From contig JADFFQ010000002.1 of assembly GCA_022568135.1 (NCBI GenBank), forward strand, positions 62,001 to 126,000: a DNA stretch of 64,000 bases, read 5' to 3'. The notes beneath the pieces are model-generated. The model was not told the origin of the DNA. It ran no database searches and saw nothing but the letters and a program-made list of their open reading frames with translations. The translations under genes and the position numbers were made by a program. Source of the stretch: Planctomycetota bacterium (lineage in GTDB: Bacteria; Planctomycetota; Phycisphaerae; Phycisphaerales; SM1A02). Shown here one piece after another: positions 16,846-26,220 of the stretch (the first letter of the stretch is position 1; the number at the start of each line of letters is the position of its first letter).

Positions 16846-17916
16846 ATGCCCTTATCTAAAACACCCAACCTGGCGATCGTCGGCGCCACGGGCGCGGTGG
16901 GGCGGGAGCTACTGCTGATCCTGGGGCAGCGGACCTTCGGCCACGGTACGCTACGCCTGTTGGCTTCGGCGCGCTCCGCCGGATCAACCGCGGGAGATCT
17001 TCCCATCGAGGCGTTGACCGACCGGAGCCTGGCCGGGGTGGACCTGGCGTTCTTCTGCGCCACCGCCGAGGTCAGCCGGCAGTTCGCGCCCGCTGCCGTC
17101 GATCACGGGGCCGTGGTCATCGACCACTCCAGCGCGTTTCGCATGGGGCCGGACGTCCCGCTTGTCGTACCCGAGATCAACGGCGAAGTGCTCGACAACT
17201 TCGATGCTACTACCGGCGGAATCATCGCCAACCCCAACTGCTCGGCGATCATCGCGCTGCTGGCCGTCACGCCGCTGCACCGCGCCGTCGGCGTCAAACG
17301 AATGGTTATCAGCACCTACCAGGCGGCGTCCGGGGCTGGAGCAGCCGTCATGCGCGAACTTCAGCAGCAGGTCCACGATCACGCCGCCGGTCGGCCGTAC
17401 ACGCAGAACGTGCTCGGCCGGCCGTACCTGTTCAACCTCTTCAGCCACGACTCGCCGATCGGAACGGACGGATACAACCAAGAGGAGCGCAAGATCATCC
17501 GCGAGACGCACAAGATTTGGCGCGATGATTCAGTTCAGATCACCGCCACCTGCGTGCGGGTGCCGGTGCTCCGCGCCCACTGCGAAGCCATCAACCTCAC
17601 GTTCAACAACCCGCTCAGCGAAAGAGACGCACGCCTGCTGCTGGGCGAAGCGCCTGGCGTGAAGCTCGTTGACGATCGCGACGCAAACAAGTTCCCGGAG
17701 CCGATCGACGCCACGGGGCTCGACGAGGTGCTCGTGGGCCGCATCCGCGCTGACACCAGCCAGCGGCCGGGCCTGGGGCTGGATCTGTTCGTGGCCGGCG
17801 ATCAGCTGCGCAAAGGCGCCGCGCTGAACGCCGTCCAGATCGCCGAGCGCCTGGTGGCGCAAACTCCTCCGGTAACGGGCGCGACCGTCTCCGGGCCACC
17901 GCAGCGCAAAGTTTAG
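16846..17916 (+). CDS. asd: Aspartate-semialdehyde dehydrogenase
   Basis: Reduces aspartyl phosphate to the semialdehyde, the branch point to lysine/diaminopimelate, threonine and methionine. NADP-binding VGATGAVGREL at residues ~10-20, catalytic Cys132 in NPNCSAI, and the later RVPVLRAHCEAI block are all present. 356 residues is normal. The start is ATG 16846; a TTG at 16831 in the same frame is less likely. The TAG stop is formed by the left end of a GTTTAGCCG repeat (GTT TAG). Divergent from purE. Confidence 0.96.
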   Translation: MPLSKTPNLAIVGATGAVGRELLLILGQRTFGHGTLRLLASARSAGSTAGDLPIEALTDRSLAGVDLAFFCATAEVSRQFAPAAVDHGAVVIDHSSAFRMGPDVPLVVPEINGEVLDNFDATTGGIIANPNCSAIIALLAVTPLHRAVGVKRMVISTYQAASGAGAAVMRELQQQVHDHAAGRPYTQNVLGRPYLFNLFSHDSPIGTDGYNQEERKIIRETHKIWRDDSVQITATCVRVPVLRAHCEAINLTFNNPLSERDARLLLGEAPGVKLVDDRDANKFPEPIDATGLDEVLVGRIRADTSQRPGLGLDLFVAGDQLRKGAALNAVQIAERLVAQTPPVTGATVSGPPQRKV

Positions 17917-17935
17917 CCGTCGCCACCAGGCGACG
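17911..17935 (+). repeat. Short GTTTAGCCG palindromic repeat at asd stop
   Basis: GTTTAGCCG followed by a perfect CGTCGCC-ACCA-type hairpin with GGCGACG. Its second to fourth codon positions give the TAG that ends asd. It lacks the second hairpin and right inverted end of the full-length copies. Confidence 0.7.
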
Positions 17936-17961
17936 CTCCCGGCCACCGGCCGCGGCCCAAT

Positions 17962-18363
17962 TCACGGTCTTTGCAGCCGTGTCACATCGGCCACTGCTCC
18001 CAGCGCTCCCACCGCGCGCTCAGCATCGGCCGACTTCACCAGCAAAATATCAGTCTCCTACGTCGAGATCGCCAACACCGATATGCCCGCGCCAGCCAAC
18101 GCCCCGCTGAGTTTGGCCAGCACGCCAACCGCTGAAAAGCTCAGTGTGCCCACGATGCGCATCGCCACCCAATTACGCTCAGCCTGCACGTCGGCCGGGA
18201 TCGCATCCTGCATCGCCACGATCGACAGCTCCCGGTCCGTGCGGGTGATGCTGATCAGTCCCCCGTCGGCGGGCACCCATTGGGGAATCTCAGCGGTCGC
18301 CGGCAACCGACAGACCGCGAATCGCCCGGCAATCCATTCCAGTTCAAGCTCCGCACCACTCAT
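17962..18363 (-). pseudogene. ACT-domain protein with in-frame amber codon
   Basis: Residues 1-101 encode a two-part small-molecule-binding ACT protein (core RFAVCRLPA, then GTLSFSAVGVLAKLSGALAGAGISVLAIST in adjoining blocks). At 18058-18060 the frame meets TAG exactly where the family has Tyr in the IST-Y-xTDY-LV strand. Beyond it the same frame continues for 31 codons with clearly homologous sequence (ETDILLVKSADAERAVGAL) to a TGA at 17962. So this is one gene with a single nonsense change, unless the amber is read through or is a sequence error. The start ATG 18363 has AAGGA nine bases upstream. Family role is probably amino-acid sensing. It ends near the asd repeat and overlaps no other gene. 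Confidence 0.75.
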
Positions 18364-18477
18364 GCCAGGCAATCCTTGCGCCGATGTCATCCCGGAGGTC
18401 AATCCGATCAAGCGTCTCACCCAGCGACGCTCCCGGTTGATCCTCCACCGCGACGTTATACAATCGCGTTCGCCCAC

Positions 18478-18548
18478 TGGGGATTGGTGTAACGGTAGCA
18501 CGGCTGACTCTGGATCAGTTAGTCTGAGTTCGAATCTCAGATCCCCAG
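18478..18548 (+). tRNA. tRNA-Gln (CTG anticodon)
   Basis: Full cloverleaf: acceptor TGGGGAT pairs with ATCCCCA (7 bp), D arm around GTAACGGTAGCAC, anticodon stem GCTGA/TCAGT with loop CTCTGGA giving anticodon CTG at 18510-18512, and T arm CTGAG-TTCGAAT-CTCAG. Discriminator G at 18548; CCA is not encoded. The TGGGG start is typical of bacterial tRNA-Gln. It reads CAG. Confidence 0.96.
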
Positions 18549-18571
18549 TTTTCAAGGCCGGGCGACAGTCC

Positions 18572-18597
18572 GTTTAGCCGCGGCCGCCAGGCCGCGT
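18572..18597 (+). repeat. Short GTTTAGCCG palindromic repeat after tRNA-Gln
   Basis: GTTTAGCCG and a CGCGGCC-GCCA-GGCCGCG type hairpin, starting 24 bases after the tRNA. It may act as a 3'-end structure for the tRNA transcript. Confidence 0.65.
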
Positions 18598-18684
18598 GTC
18601 TGTCTCCAAACATCAGGATCATCGCAACCACGCACCGGCGCGGCGGCGCCTGCGCCGAGCCATCGGAATCCGCATATTTCTCCA

Positions 18685-18712
18685 TTGCATCGGCGGAAGT
18701 GCGCGGTACACT
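18685..18712 (+). promoter_or_regulatory. Sigma-70-like promoter TTGCAT-16-TACACT
   Basis: TTGCAT (18685-18690) and TACACT (18707-18712) with 16-nt spacing, about 42 bases before the dockerin gene at 18754. The -10 word is shared with other genes here. Confidence 0.5.
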
Positions 18713-18753
18713 AGGAGCGCGGTGCAGCGTCTTCACATGGAGGAGGTGCAGCC

Positions 18754-20283
18754 ATGTCGTCCAGCCATCAATCCGTGAAATGGGCAGTCACCGCCATCGC
18801 TGTGCTTGGGGCGATGAAGTTGACCTCGGCCGCCGCCCAGGCCGGCAGCATTCAGGCCATCTACACCAACATTGCCGGCCACCAGACTGCACAGGTTCCG
18901 GGAGTGCCCGGTGAGCAGTTCCGGTGGCCCCTGGTCCCGTTTCTCACGCTCTACGGCAGCCCGATCGGAGCGCATTGGATCTTCAAGGCGTTCACCGACA
19001 ATCCGAACTCCGATGCCAACGACGTGATCGTCGTCGGTTCGGGGCGCATGGGAACCGTGGTCGCCAAGGAAGGCGATCCTTCTCCCATTGGCGGTCTGAC
19101 CTACGGCTTTATGGATTCGGATTGCGGCATCAACAACTCCGCCCGGTACATCTTCGGCAACCGGCTTTCCGGTGGGCCGACGAGTAATGATGAGATCATC
19201 TTCACATTCGACGGCGCGAATCTCATCACTGCTGTCCGCGAAGGCGATGCCGCCCCGGGTTTAGTCGATCCGGCCGGCTCGGGAAACGAGCTGTTCGGCA
19301 ACTCGCTCAACTCGGCGCACATCCTCCATGACAACACGATCGCCTTTCGGGCCGACTTGATTCAGAACATTCACAATGATTATGAATCGGCGCTGTACCA
19401 CGGTTCGATGGTCCTGGCTCAAGAAGGCACGCCGGCCGGACCGAGTCCCCGAGAGATCTTTGATAGCTTTGTCGCGCTAAGCGGCAATACCTTCAGCAGC
19501 AGCGCCGACGGTGGATCATGGATCGTCGAGGCGGACATCATGCCCGGCTTCGGAACGATTGAAGCGGTGGTCGTCAACGGCAGGATCGAGCTGCGCGACG
19601 GCGACCTCCTGGACGGACTCGCCTCGCCGGTGGAGGCCATCTCTGCCGTAGACATGGCCGGTAACGGCGATTGGTTTGCGATCGGTACGCTCGCCAACGG
19701 CGATCGTTGGGCCGTGCGCAACGGTGTGGTCATCGCGGCCACCGGCCAGCCTATTACGCCCGACCTGCCGGAGGAAGTCTTCGCGGGGCCTATGCTCGCG
19801 GCCAACGCCAACTCCGCGGGCGACTTCTTTGTCATCGGCGCCACCTCGAATCCCGATCCGAGCACGAACCAAGTTGTCGTCCTCAACGCAGAGATCGTGA
19901 TTGCCCGCTCCGGTGACCCTGTGAACCTCGACGGTGACGGGTCCAACGACGACGCATTCATCGAGAGCTTCGCCGCCAACGACGCCTTCCTCTCGGATGA
20001 TCTGAACGACGATACGTTCGATGACCGCGAGCTCTACATGTTCGCGACGTTGCGCAACGGGCGCGGCACGATGCTCGGCCATGCGTTCTTGGTCGTGCCG
20101 TTGGCCCAGGCGACATGCCCAGCCGACCTCGACGGCGACGGTACCGTCGGCATCCTGGATCTGCTCGCGCTATTAGCGGCCTGGGGAACCAACCCCCCCG
20201 GGCCGCCGGACTTCGACAGCGATGGCACGGTCGGCATCCTCGATCTTCTGACGCTGCTGGCCAACTGGGGCCCGTGCCCGTGA
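18754..20283 (+). CDS. Secreted protein with C-terminal planctomycete dockerin repeats
   Basis: 509 residues. A signal peptide (AVTAIAVLGAMKLTSAAAQA, residues ~11-30) leads a long beta-rich body with repeating motifs such as VVAKEGDPSP, TAVREGDAAPG and VIARSGDPV, which looks like a tandem-repeat surface domain. The C-terminus holds two calcium-binding dockerin-type units, DLDGDGTVGILDLLALLAAWG and DFDSDGTVGILDLLTLLANWG given here by their cores, closed by CPADL at one end and WGPCP at the other. In planctomycetes this tail is common on exported proteins and is thought to be a sorting or anchoring signal. Function of the body unknown. A near-identical tail is on the next gene. Confidence 0.85.
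   Translation: MSSSHQSVKWAVTAIAVLGAMKLTSAAAQAGSIQAIYTNIAGHQTAQVPGVPGEQFRWPLVPFLTLYGSPIGAHWIFKAFTDNPNSDANDVIVVGSGRMGTVVAKEGDPSPIGGLTYGFMDSDCGINNSARYIFGNRLSGGPTSNDEIIFTFDGANLITAVREGDAAPGLVDPAGSGNELFGNSLNSAHILHDNTIAFRADLIQNIHNDYESALYHGSMVLAQEGTPAGPSPREIFDSFVALSGNTFSSSADGGSWIVEADIMPGFGTIEAVVVNGRIELRDGDLLDGLASPVEAISAVDMAGNGDWFAIGTLANGDRWAVRNGVVIAATGQPITPDLPEEVFAGPMLAANANSAGDFFVIGATSNPDPSTNQVVVLNAEIVIARSGDPVNLDGDGSNDDAFIESFAANDAFLSDDLNDDTFDDRELYMFATLRNGRGTMLGHAFLVVPLAQATCPADLDGDGTVGILDLLALLAAWGTNPPGPPDFDSDGTVGILDLLTLLANWGPCP
20149..20207 (+). repeat. Dockerin-coding DNA repeat, copy 1
   Basis: 59 bp identical at every base to 21009-21067, with a further identical 28-bp block just upstream (from about 20115). 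See the second copy and the finding. Confidence 0.9.
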
Positions 20284-20441
20284 CCTGATCACGATTCCCA
20301 CTACAGCCCGAACGTCTGTAACTCCAAAGCAAGGTTTCAGACGATCCTTGAGGTTCAGTGCGAGATCGACTCGGCCCGCACGAAACAACTTTGCAAGAAC
20401 AGCTCTCCGTAACGGATTCCGTCCAACAAAGGACTGAAGAA

Positions 20442-21143
20442 ATGAAAAGGCTCGCACCAACGTTGACGGTCACAATCGCTGGGCTTGCGCTCGCGTCGAT
20501 TCCCACGACCACCCTGGCGGACCACATCGCCGGGCATGACAATTGCGATCCGATCTTCCCGGTGCCCATCCCAGGTGAGGAGCACTTTACTGGCGGCGTC
20601 CTGTTTGTCACCGCGATCGGCCCCCTCGAGGACGACATCATCACGAACACAACCTTCGATATCACCTTTGTGTCGGACGGTGCCACACCCGCGTCTCAGA
20701 TCCAGTTGCACGGCACCGTTCAGGTGGACAAGGGCTTCGCCGAGTTCATCGTCACCGGAGCGGATCTCGGGTTCGGCAGTGGACCCGGAACGTTCAAGGG
20801 CACGTTCTCCACCGATGCCCTCAACGGGGTTGTGTGGCCGAGCCCCATCTTCCCCCCCCATTCGATCGTTGACTTACAGATTGATGCCGTCAACGGCGGC
20901 ATCGAAGGATACGCCTACTTCGTCGATTCGTTCATCAACTTTGATGTCATTTCGGTGCCGCCTTGCGCACCCCCATGCCCAGCCGACCTCGACGGCGACG
21001 GCAGCGTGGGCATCCTGGATCTGCTCGCGCTATTAGCGGCCTGGGGAACCAACCCCCCCGGGCCGCCCGACTTCGACGGCGACGGCACCGTCGGTATCCT
21101 CGACCTACTCACACTCGTCGCCAACTGGGGCCCGTGCCCGTAG
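20442..21143 (+). CDS. Secreted protein with C-terminal dockerin repeats (second)
   Basis: 233 residues. Start set at the ATG giving MKRLAPTLTVTIAGLALA, a normal signal peptide cleaved near TTTLADH; the longer open frame to 20358 is not needed. The middle (~150 residues) is beta-rich (HFTGGVLFVTAIGPLEDDI, IQLHGTVQVDKGFAEFIVTG) and belongs to no family I know. It ends with the same two dockerin units as the previous gene, down to long stretches of identical DNA. It lies 158 bp after that gene on the same strand. Exported, probably cell-surface. Confidence 0.82.
   Translation: MKRLAPTLTVTIAGLALASIPTTTLADHIAGHDNCDPIFPVPIPGEEHFTGGVLFVTAIGPLEDDIITNTTFDITFVSDGATPASQIQLHGTVQVDKGFAEFIVTGADLGFGSGPGTFKGTFSTDALNGVVWPSPIFPPHSIVDLQIDAVNGGIEGYAYFVDSFINFDVISVPPCAPPCPADLDGDGSVGILDLLALLAAWGTNPPGPPDFDGDGTVGILDLLTLVANWGPCP
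21009..21067 (+). repeat. Dockerin-coding DNA repeat, copy 2
   Basis: Identical to 20149-20207 over 59 bp including synonymous positions, whereas the remaining dockerin DNA has diverged at third positions. Points to recent duplication or gene conversion of the tail. Confidence 0.9.
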
Positions 21144-21145
21144 AT

Positions 21146-21171
21146 GTTTAGCCCCGCCGGCCACGGCGGGG
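21146..21171 (+). repeat. GTTTAGCC-type palindromic repeat after dockerin gene
   Basis: Starts three bases after the TAG stop: GTTTAGCC then CCCCGCC-GGCCAC-GGCGGGG. A further GC-rich palindromic stretch follows to about 21235. It could serve as a transcription terminator between the convergent dockerin and kinase genes. Confidence 0.6.
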
Positions 21172-21290
21172 CGATCGTCAACGGACGCGGGTCGGCGCGT
21201 CGGCGCCTCCAGCGCCGCCGCGTGCTGAGCGCGCGGGTACCTTCCAAACACAATCAGTCTTCATTTGCACCCCCCATCGCTCATCACTCA

Positions 21291-24200
21291 TCACTCATCA
21301 CTCTCTTCCTCCTTCGTGCCTTGTTGCCTCGATGCCTCGGTGCCTTCTTCCCCCATCTTCGCCCGCCACTGGGCGGCCTTGGCGTCGTAGTCCGCCTCTG
21401 GCGGATCAGGCTCGGCTTCGTGCCAGGCTTTATACAAATCCACCACGCGCTGGATGGCCTCGGCCGTGCGAGACTCGGTCGCTGCGTCATCTTCCAGTAC
21501 AGCGTTGGCCAACTCGACCAGGATTGTCTCGGCTTCGGTGAACTGGGCAAGTTTCGTCAGGCACTCGCCCAGCACGCGCCGGGCCTCGGCGATCCGCCGA
21601 TGACCCTTCTTGTACACAATCTCACAGATCGACAAACCTTCGCGCAGAACCGGCTCCGCGTCTGCGGCCTGGTTGTTCTTCAAAAGGGCCTTGCCATACC
21701 GGAGCAAAGCATTTGCCCAACTCGAATCCTTCTGTGGGTTGTCTTCTCGCCGTGTATCGACGTGCTCTCGCCATACTTCGATCGCCTTGTCCGGTTGTTG
21801 CAGGCGTGTCCATGCTTTGGCCAATGTGCGGGCAAAGTTCAGGGAAGTTGGGTCGGATTGGAACGCCGATGCCGCAGCCCGCTGTGCTCGTTCATAGTCG
21901 GCCGGGGAGCGGTCGTCATCATCCACAATACGCCAAGCCCCGTCATTAAGACGATGGGGGCTGTCTTCGATCCAGCGCGCGATGCGGATCGCCGCCGCAT
22001 GGACCGCTGGTTCGTGTGATGCATCTGACTGCACCGCCACCTGAATATCAGCCGCTAAGACAAAGTAGTTTTCCAGGCCGTAGATGAGTTTGCGTGCCTT
22101 CGATTGGATATTATCCGCCCGGCGCATGAGAAGATTGAGCGCAACATGACGGACCGACTCATCGATGGCCGAATCGATTCGGATGCTTTCAGCAACAGCG
22201 CGCAAATCCGGGATCCCGTCTCGTTGCGGTGCCGTGGCCATGACAACATCGAGCACCCGAACGGCTTTCGGTTCCGCCTTTTCATATTCCTGCTTCTGCT
22301 GATACCGTTGTGCGTATGGAACGCTGTCCCAGATACGGATCGTTGAATCATGTCCGGTTACGATCCGCTTTCCGTCCGGGCTGAACGAAGCCGAGTACAC
22401 GATGAACTCGTGCCCGCGGAGGACGAGCAGTTGTTCGCCGGTAGCGGCGTCCCATACGCGGGCAGTGTTATCCCACGAAGCAGTGACGATGCGCGTCCCG
22501 TCGGGGCTGAATGAGGCCGAGTTCACCCCGTTCTCGTGCTTATCGAGGACGACGAGGTGTTCACCGGTGGCGGCGTCCCAGATGCGGGCGGTATTATCCC
22601 CCGAAGCGGTTACGAGGCGCGACCCACTTGGGTTGAACGAGGCCGAGCTCACACCTTTCCCATGCCCACGGAGGACGACGAGTTGTTCCCCGGTGGCGGA
22701 ATCCCAGATGCGGGCCGTCTTATCACCCGAGGCGGTCACGATGTGCGTCCCGTCCGGGCTGAAGGAGGCCGAGTTAAGCCAAGAATCATGCCCACGGAGG
22801 TCGACGAGTTGTTCGCCGGTGGCGGCATCCCAGATGCGGGCCGTCTTATCACTCGAGGCGGTCACGATGTGCGTCCCGTCAGGGCTGAACGAGGCCGAGT
22901 GAACCCAAGAATCATCCACATGGAAGACGGCGAGTTGTTCGCCGGTGGCGGTGTCCCAGATGCGAGCTGTCCTTTCATTCGAGACGGTGACGATCCGCGT
23001 CCCATCGGAACTGAGCGAGGCCGTATTCCAAACACCACCTCTAGCATCATAAACATGGAAGACGACGAGTTGTTCGCCGGTGGCGGCGTCCCAAAATTGA
23101 GGTTCCGTCATAAATCCTGCCGAATGGTTGGTCATGATCCGCGTCCCATCGGGGCTGAATGAGACCGATTTAACTCCTTCCAAAGCAAATCTATTTGGGA
23201 TCCCTTCTGAATAGATCAGGAGTTGGTCGGCGGTGGTGGCGTCCCAGATATGGGAGGCGTGATCGATGGCGCTGACGATCCGTGTCCCGTCGGGGGTGAA
23301 TACGGCCGAGTACACCGGGTCCTCGTGTCCGCGGTAAACGGCGAGTGGTTCACCGGTAGTGGCGTCCCAGGTGCGGACCGTCTTGTCATCCGAGCAGGTT
23401 ACGACCCGCGTTCCATCGGGGCTGAATGAGGCCGCATTCACAGCGTCGTCATGACCACGGAGGACTGCGAGTTGTTCGCCGGTGGCCGCGTCCCAGATGC
23501 GGGCCGTCTTATCACCCGAGGCGGTCACGATGTGCATCCCGTCAGGGCTGAAGGAGGCCGAACGAACTTGACTGTCGTGCTCGCGGAAGACGACAAGTAA
23601 CTTGCCGGTGGCGGCATCGAAGACGCGGGCAGTTTCGTATGCCGAAACGGTGACGATGCGCTTCCCGTCGGGGCTGAATAGTGCCGGCTGCACATGGTCG
23701 TCAACCGCCTCGAAGCCGTCGTGGCCCTGGTACCGGTCGATGCCAGCGATTCGCTCGCCGGTGGTGGCATCCCAGATGCTCGCCTCGCAGTTCCACGAAG
23801 CGATCACAATGCGCGACCCGTCGGGACTGAATGAGGCCCACCTCACGTACCTGCCGGGGTTCTTAGGGATGACGGCGAGTTGCTCGCCGGTGGCGGCGTC
23901 CCAGATGCGGGTAGTATTTCGCCCCCCAATAAGGCCGGAGGTGGTAACGACCCGCGTCATATCGGGGTTGAACCCAACCGACGAGACCTCGCTCTCGTGC
24001 CCTCTGAGGATGGCGAGTTGTTCGCCGGTGGCTGTATCCCAGATGCGGGCCGTCATGTCATCCAGCATGGCCACGATCCGCGTGCCATCGGGGCTGAACT
24101 CCAATGGTCTCTCTTCGAGCAGTTCCGCATCTCTTGAGAAGTGGGCAATGGGCTGATCGGTGTCCAGGTTCCAGAGGGTATGGACGCCCTCTACGATCCG

Positions 24201-25766
24201 GGTGACGGCTCGGGTCGCGTCGGGGCTGATGGCGATAATGTGTTGCTCAACACCGTCTTCCACCAGCACGGGCGTGATGCTTTGATCGAGGGCGGCGTGA
24301 AGATAATTCCATTCCCAGTTGCGCAACTCGGGGGGCGCCGCTTCGAGACGGCTGCGGGCGGTGGTGATTTCGTTCGATTGGATGGCCGCGTCTGCCGCGA
24401 AGATGCTGGACAGGTATGACTGTTGCCGTGCGGCATCCCGTTGCGTTTGGGCCTCCACGGTCTTGGCCTCAGCGATGCGGCGCTGTGTGGCTTCGTCGGT
24501 GCGGGCCTGTTCTGCTTCGTGGCGCGCGATTTCCGCTTCCTGACGGGCGCGGCTCTGTTCACGCTCTGCTGCCTGTGCGACGCGACGCTGATGAGTCTCA
24601 CTGACTGCGAATCCGATCGAGATCGCCGTGGCGATCAGAAGTACGGCTGCGATGACAATTGCGCCGATGATGCTCCGGCGATTTCTTCGCACGAACTTTC
24701 GCAACCGATACCCGGCGCTGGGCGGGCCCGCTACCACGGGCTCGTCGTCGAGGTGACGTTGCACGTCGGCGGCGAAGCCCGCGGCCGTGTCGTAGCGCCG
24801 CGTCCGGTCCTTCTCCAGGGCCTTCATGATGATCCAGTCCAGGTCGCCGCGGATCTCACGCAGCAGTGTTCGCGGATCGACTCGGCGGTGCTGGGCGATG
24901 TGAACTGCGGAGGACTCACCCTCACCCCGGCCCTCTGCCTCAAGGGAGAGGGAGGAGAGGCGTGTGCTGGGCTTGGGCGGCTCGACCTCACGGATGATCC
25001 GTTGGATTTCAGCGAACGCCCCTTTGCGAAGCGACTCCGGATCAAACGGCAGCGCGCCGGTGAGCAATTCATAGAGCAACACGCCGAGCGAATAGATGTC
25101 CGAGCGGGTGTCGATGTCCTGGGCGGTCATCTCCGCCTGCTCGGGGCTCATGTACTCCGGGGTGCCGATGAGCTGGCCCTGCTCGGTATAGAGGGTCTTC
25201 TCGGTCAGTCGTTGGTGCAGCGCCTTGGCCACGCCGAAGTCGATGACCTTGGGAACCGCCTGGCCGTCGGTGATCATCACCAGCACGTTCGATGGCTTGA
25301 GGTCGCGGTGGATGATGCCCTTCTAGTGGGCGTGCTGAACGGCCTCGCAGACCTGCATGAACAACTTGAGCCGTTCTTCGATGTTCAGGCGCTGCAGGTC
25401 GCAGTGCTCGGTGATGGGCACGCCCGAAACATGTTCCATCACGAAGTACGGCCGGCTCCCCGCTTCCGCGGGCGTCACCCCGGCGTCAAAGACCTTGGCG
25501 ACGTTGGGATGGTCCATCACCGCCAGGGCCTGCCGCTCGGCCTCAAAGCGGGCAATCACCTGCTTCGTGTCCATGCCCAGCTTGATGATCTTGAGCGCCA
25601 CGCGCCTGCGGACCGGCTCGGTCTGCTCGGCCAGATACACCGTCGCAAAGCCGCCTTCGCCAAGGCGGTCGAGGATGCGGTACTTGCCGACACGGCCGCC
25701 GGCGCGGGGCTCACCGCTCAGGACCGTCGGCTCGCCTGCATCACTCGTCGGGGGCTCAGCCGCCAT
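21291..25766 (-). pseudogene. Ser/Thr kinase with WD40 propellers and TPR tail, amber-interrupted
   Basis: A 1,491-codon frame broken by one TAG at codon 148 (25323-25325). Before it: a Hanks-type kinase N-lobe with [11 protein letters not shown] (35-45) and VALKI (Lys59). The TAG stands where family members have Gln in [17 protein letters not shown] (CAG to TAG). After it: HRD at 153-155, DFG 176-178, [10 protein letters not shown], a transmembrane helix at ~365-388, a coiled coil, about 15 WD40 repeats ending in (R)IWDxATGEQL, and a TPR-like C-terminal region. This architecture is frequent in planctomycetes. With the amber the catalytic loop is lost unless it is read through; a downstream GTG at 25286 could start a kinase-dead product. 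The start ATG 25766 gives [14 protein letters not shown]. Confidence 0.85.
24914..24957. repeat. CCCTCACCC/GGGAGAGGG palindromic element inside kinase gene
   Basis: The stretch contains CTCACCCTCACCCCGGCCC and CAAGGGAGAGGG, a palindromic element I know as a dispersed intergenic repeat in many GC-rich genomes. Here it is in frame and adds about 17 low-complexity residues ([17 protein letters not shown], residues ~271-287) to the kinase C-lobe. Confidence 0.6.
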
Positions 25767-25840
25767 AGCGACAGGATACCGCGCTTCTTGCAGCGGCGAC
25801 CCGTTCCGCGGAATCAACCTGCTGGACAATTGGGGGTGAC

Positions 25841-26077
25841 GTGGCCTACCGCGTCGCCTGTGAGACTCTCGACGCCATGTGCTCGGTCTGCAAGGTCCAC
25901 TGCGCCACGTGGCGGACAGAGGATGCCGACGCTGACGGATACTGGACGCTCGACACCTGGGACGACTTCGGCCAGCGGTGGATCGTCCATCACGACGGTC
26001 TGCCGGAGACGGTCGCGCAGCTGAAAGAGATGCGGAACTCTACCACCCCAAGGCCGCATGAATGCTCGGCCGAATAA
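25841..26077 (+). CDS. Small hypothetical protein
   Basis: 78 residues from GTG 25841 (an ATG 12 codons on is an alternative). The composition looks protein-like: Cys pairs near the start (CSVCKVHC), then a Trp/Asp-rich stretch [20 protein letters not shown] and a helix. An antisense frame of similar length is poorer in quality. It begins 74 bp from the divergent kinase start. I do not recognise the family. Confidence 0.45.
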   Translation: MAYRVACETLDAMCSVCKVHCATWRTEDADADGYWTLDTWDDFGQRWIVHHDGLPETVAQLKEMRNSTTPRPHECSAE

Positions 26078-26220
26078 TGAGACGGGACAGGATCGTCATT
26101 GACAGCCGACCCTACACTGGACACGGTTGGCGGGAAAACAAGCGCACGCCTTTGCACCACAGGTCGCACCGGGTTCTCAGGAGGGACACACCCGGTGGAG
26201 CAGGGGCCTCATCTTCATGC

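Noticed and set aside
22400-24100. Regular repeats that look like an array (CRISPR-like)
   Set aside because: The period (~125 bp) and coding frame match WD40 repeats of the kinase; no short direct repeats with unique spacers.
18058-25325. Genome-wide recoding of TAG to sense
   Set aside because: TAG is used as a normal stop by asd, the HTH gene, the second dockerin gene and others in this window, so a global reassignment is excluded; only local read-through or mutation remains.
24423-26024. 533-aa plus-strand open frame
   Set aside because: Antisense to the kinase gene, spans its amber site, low-complexity product.
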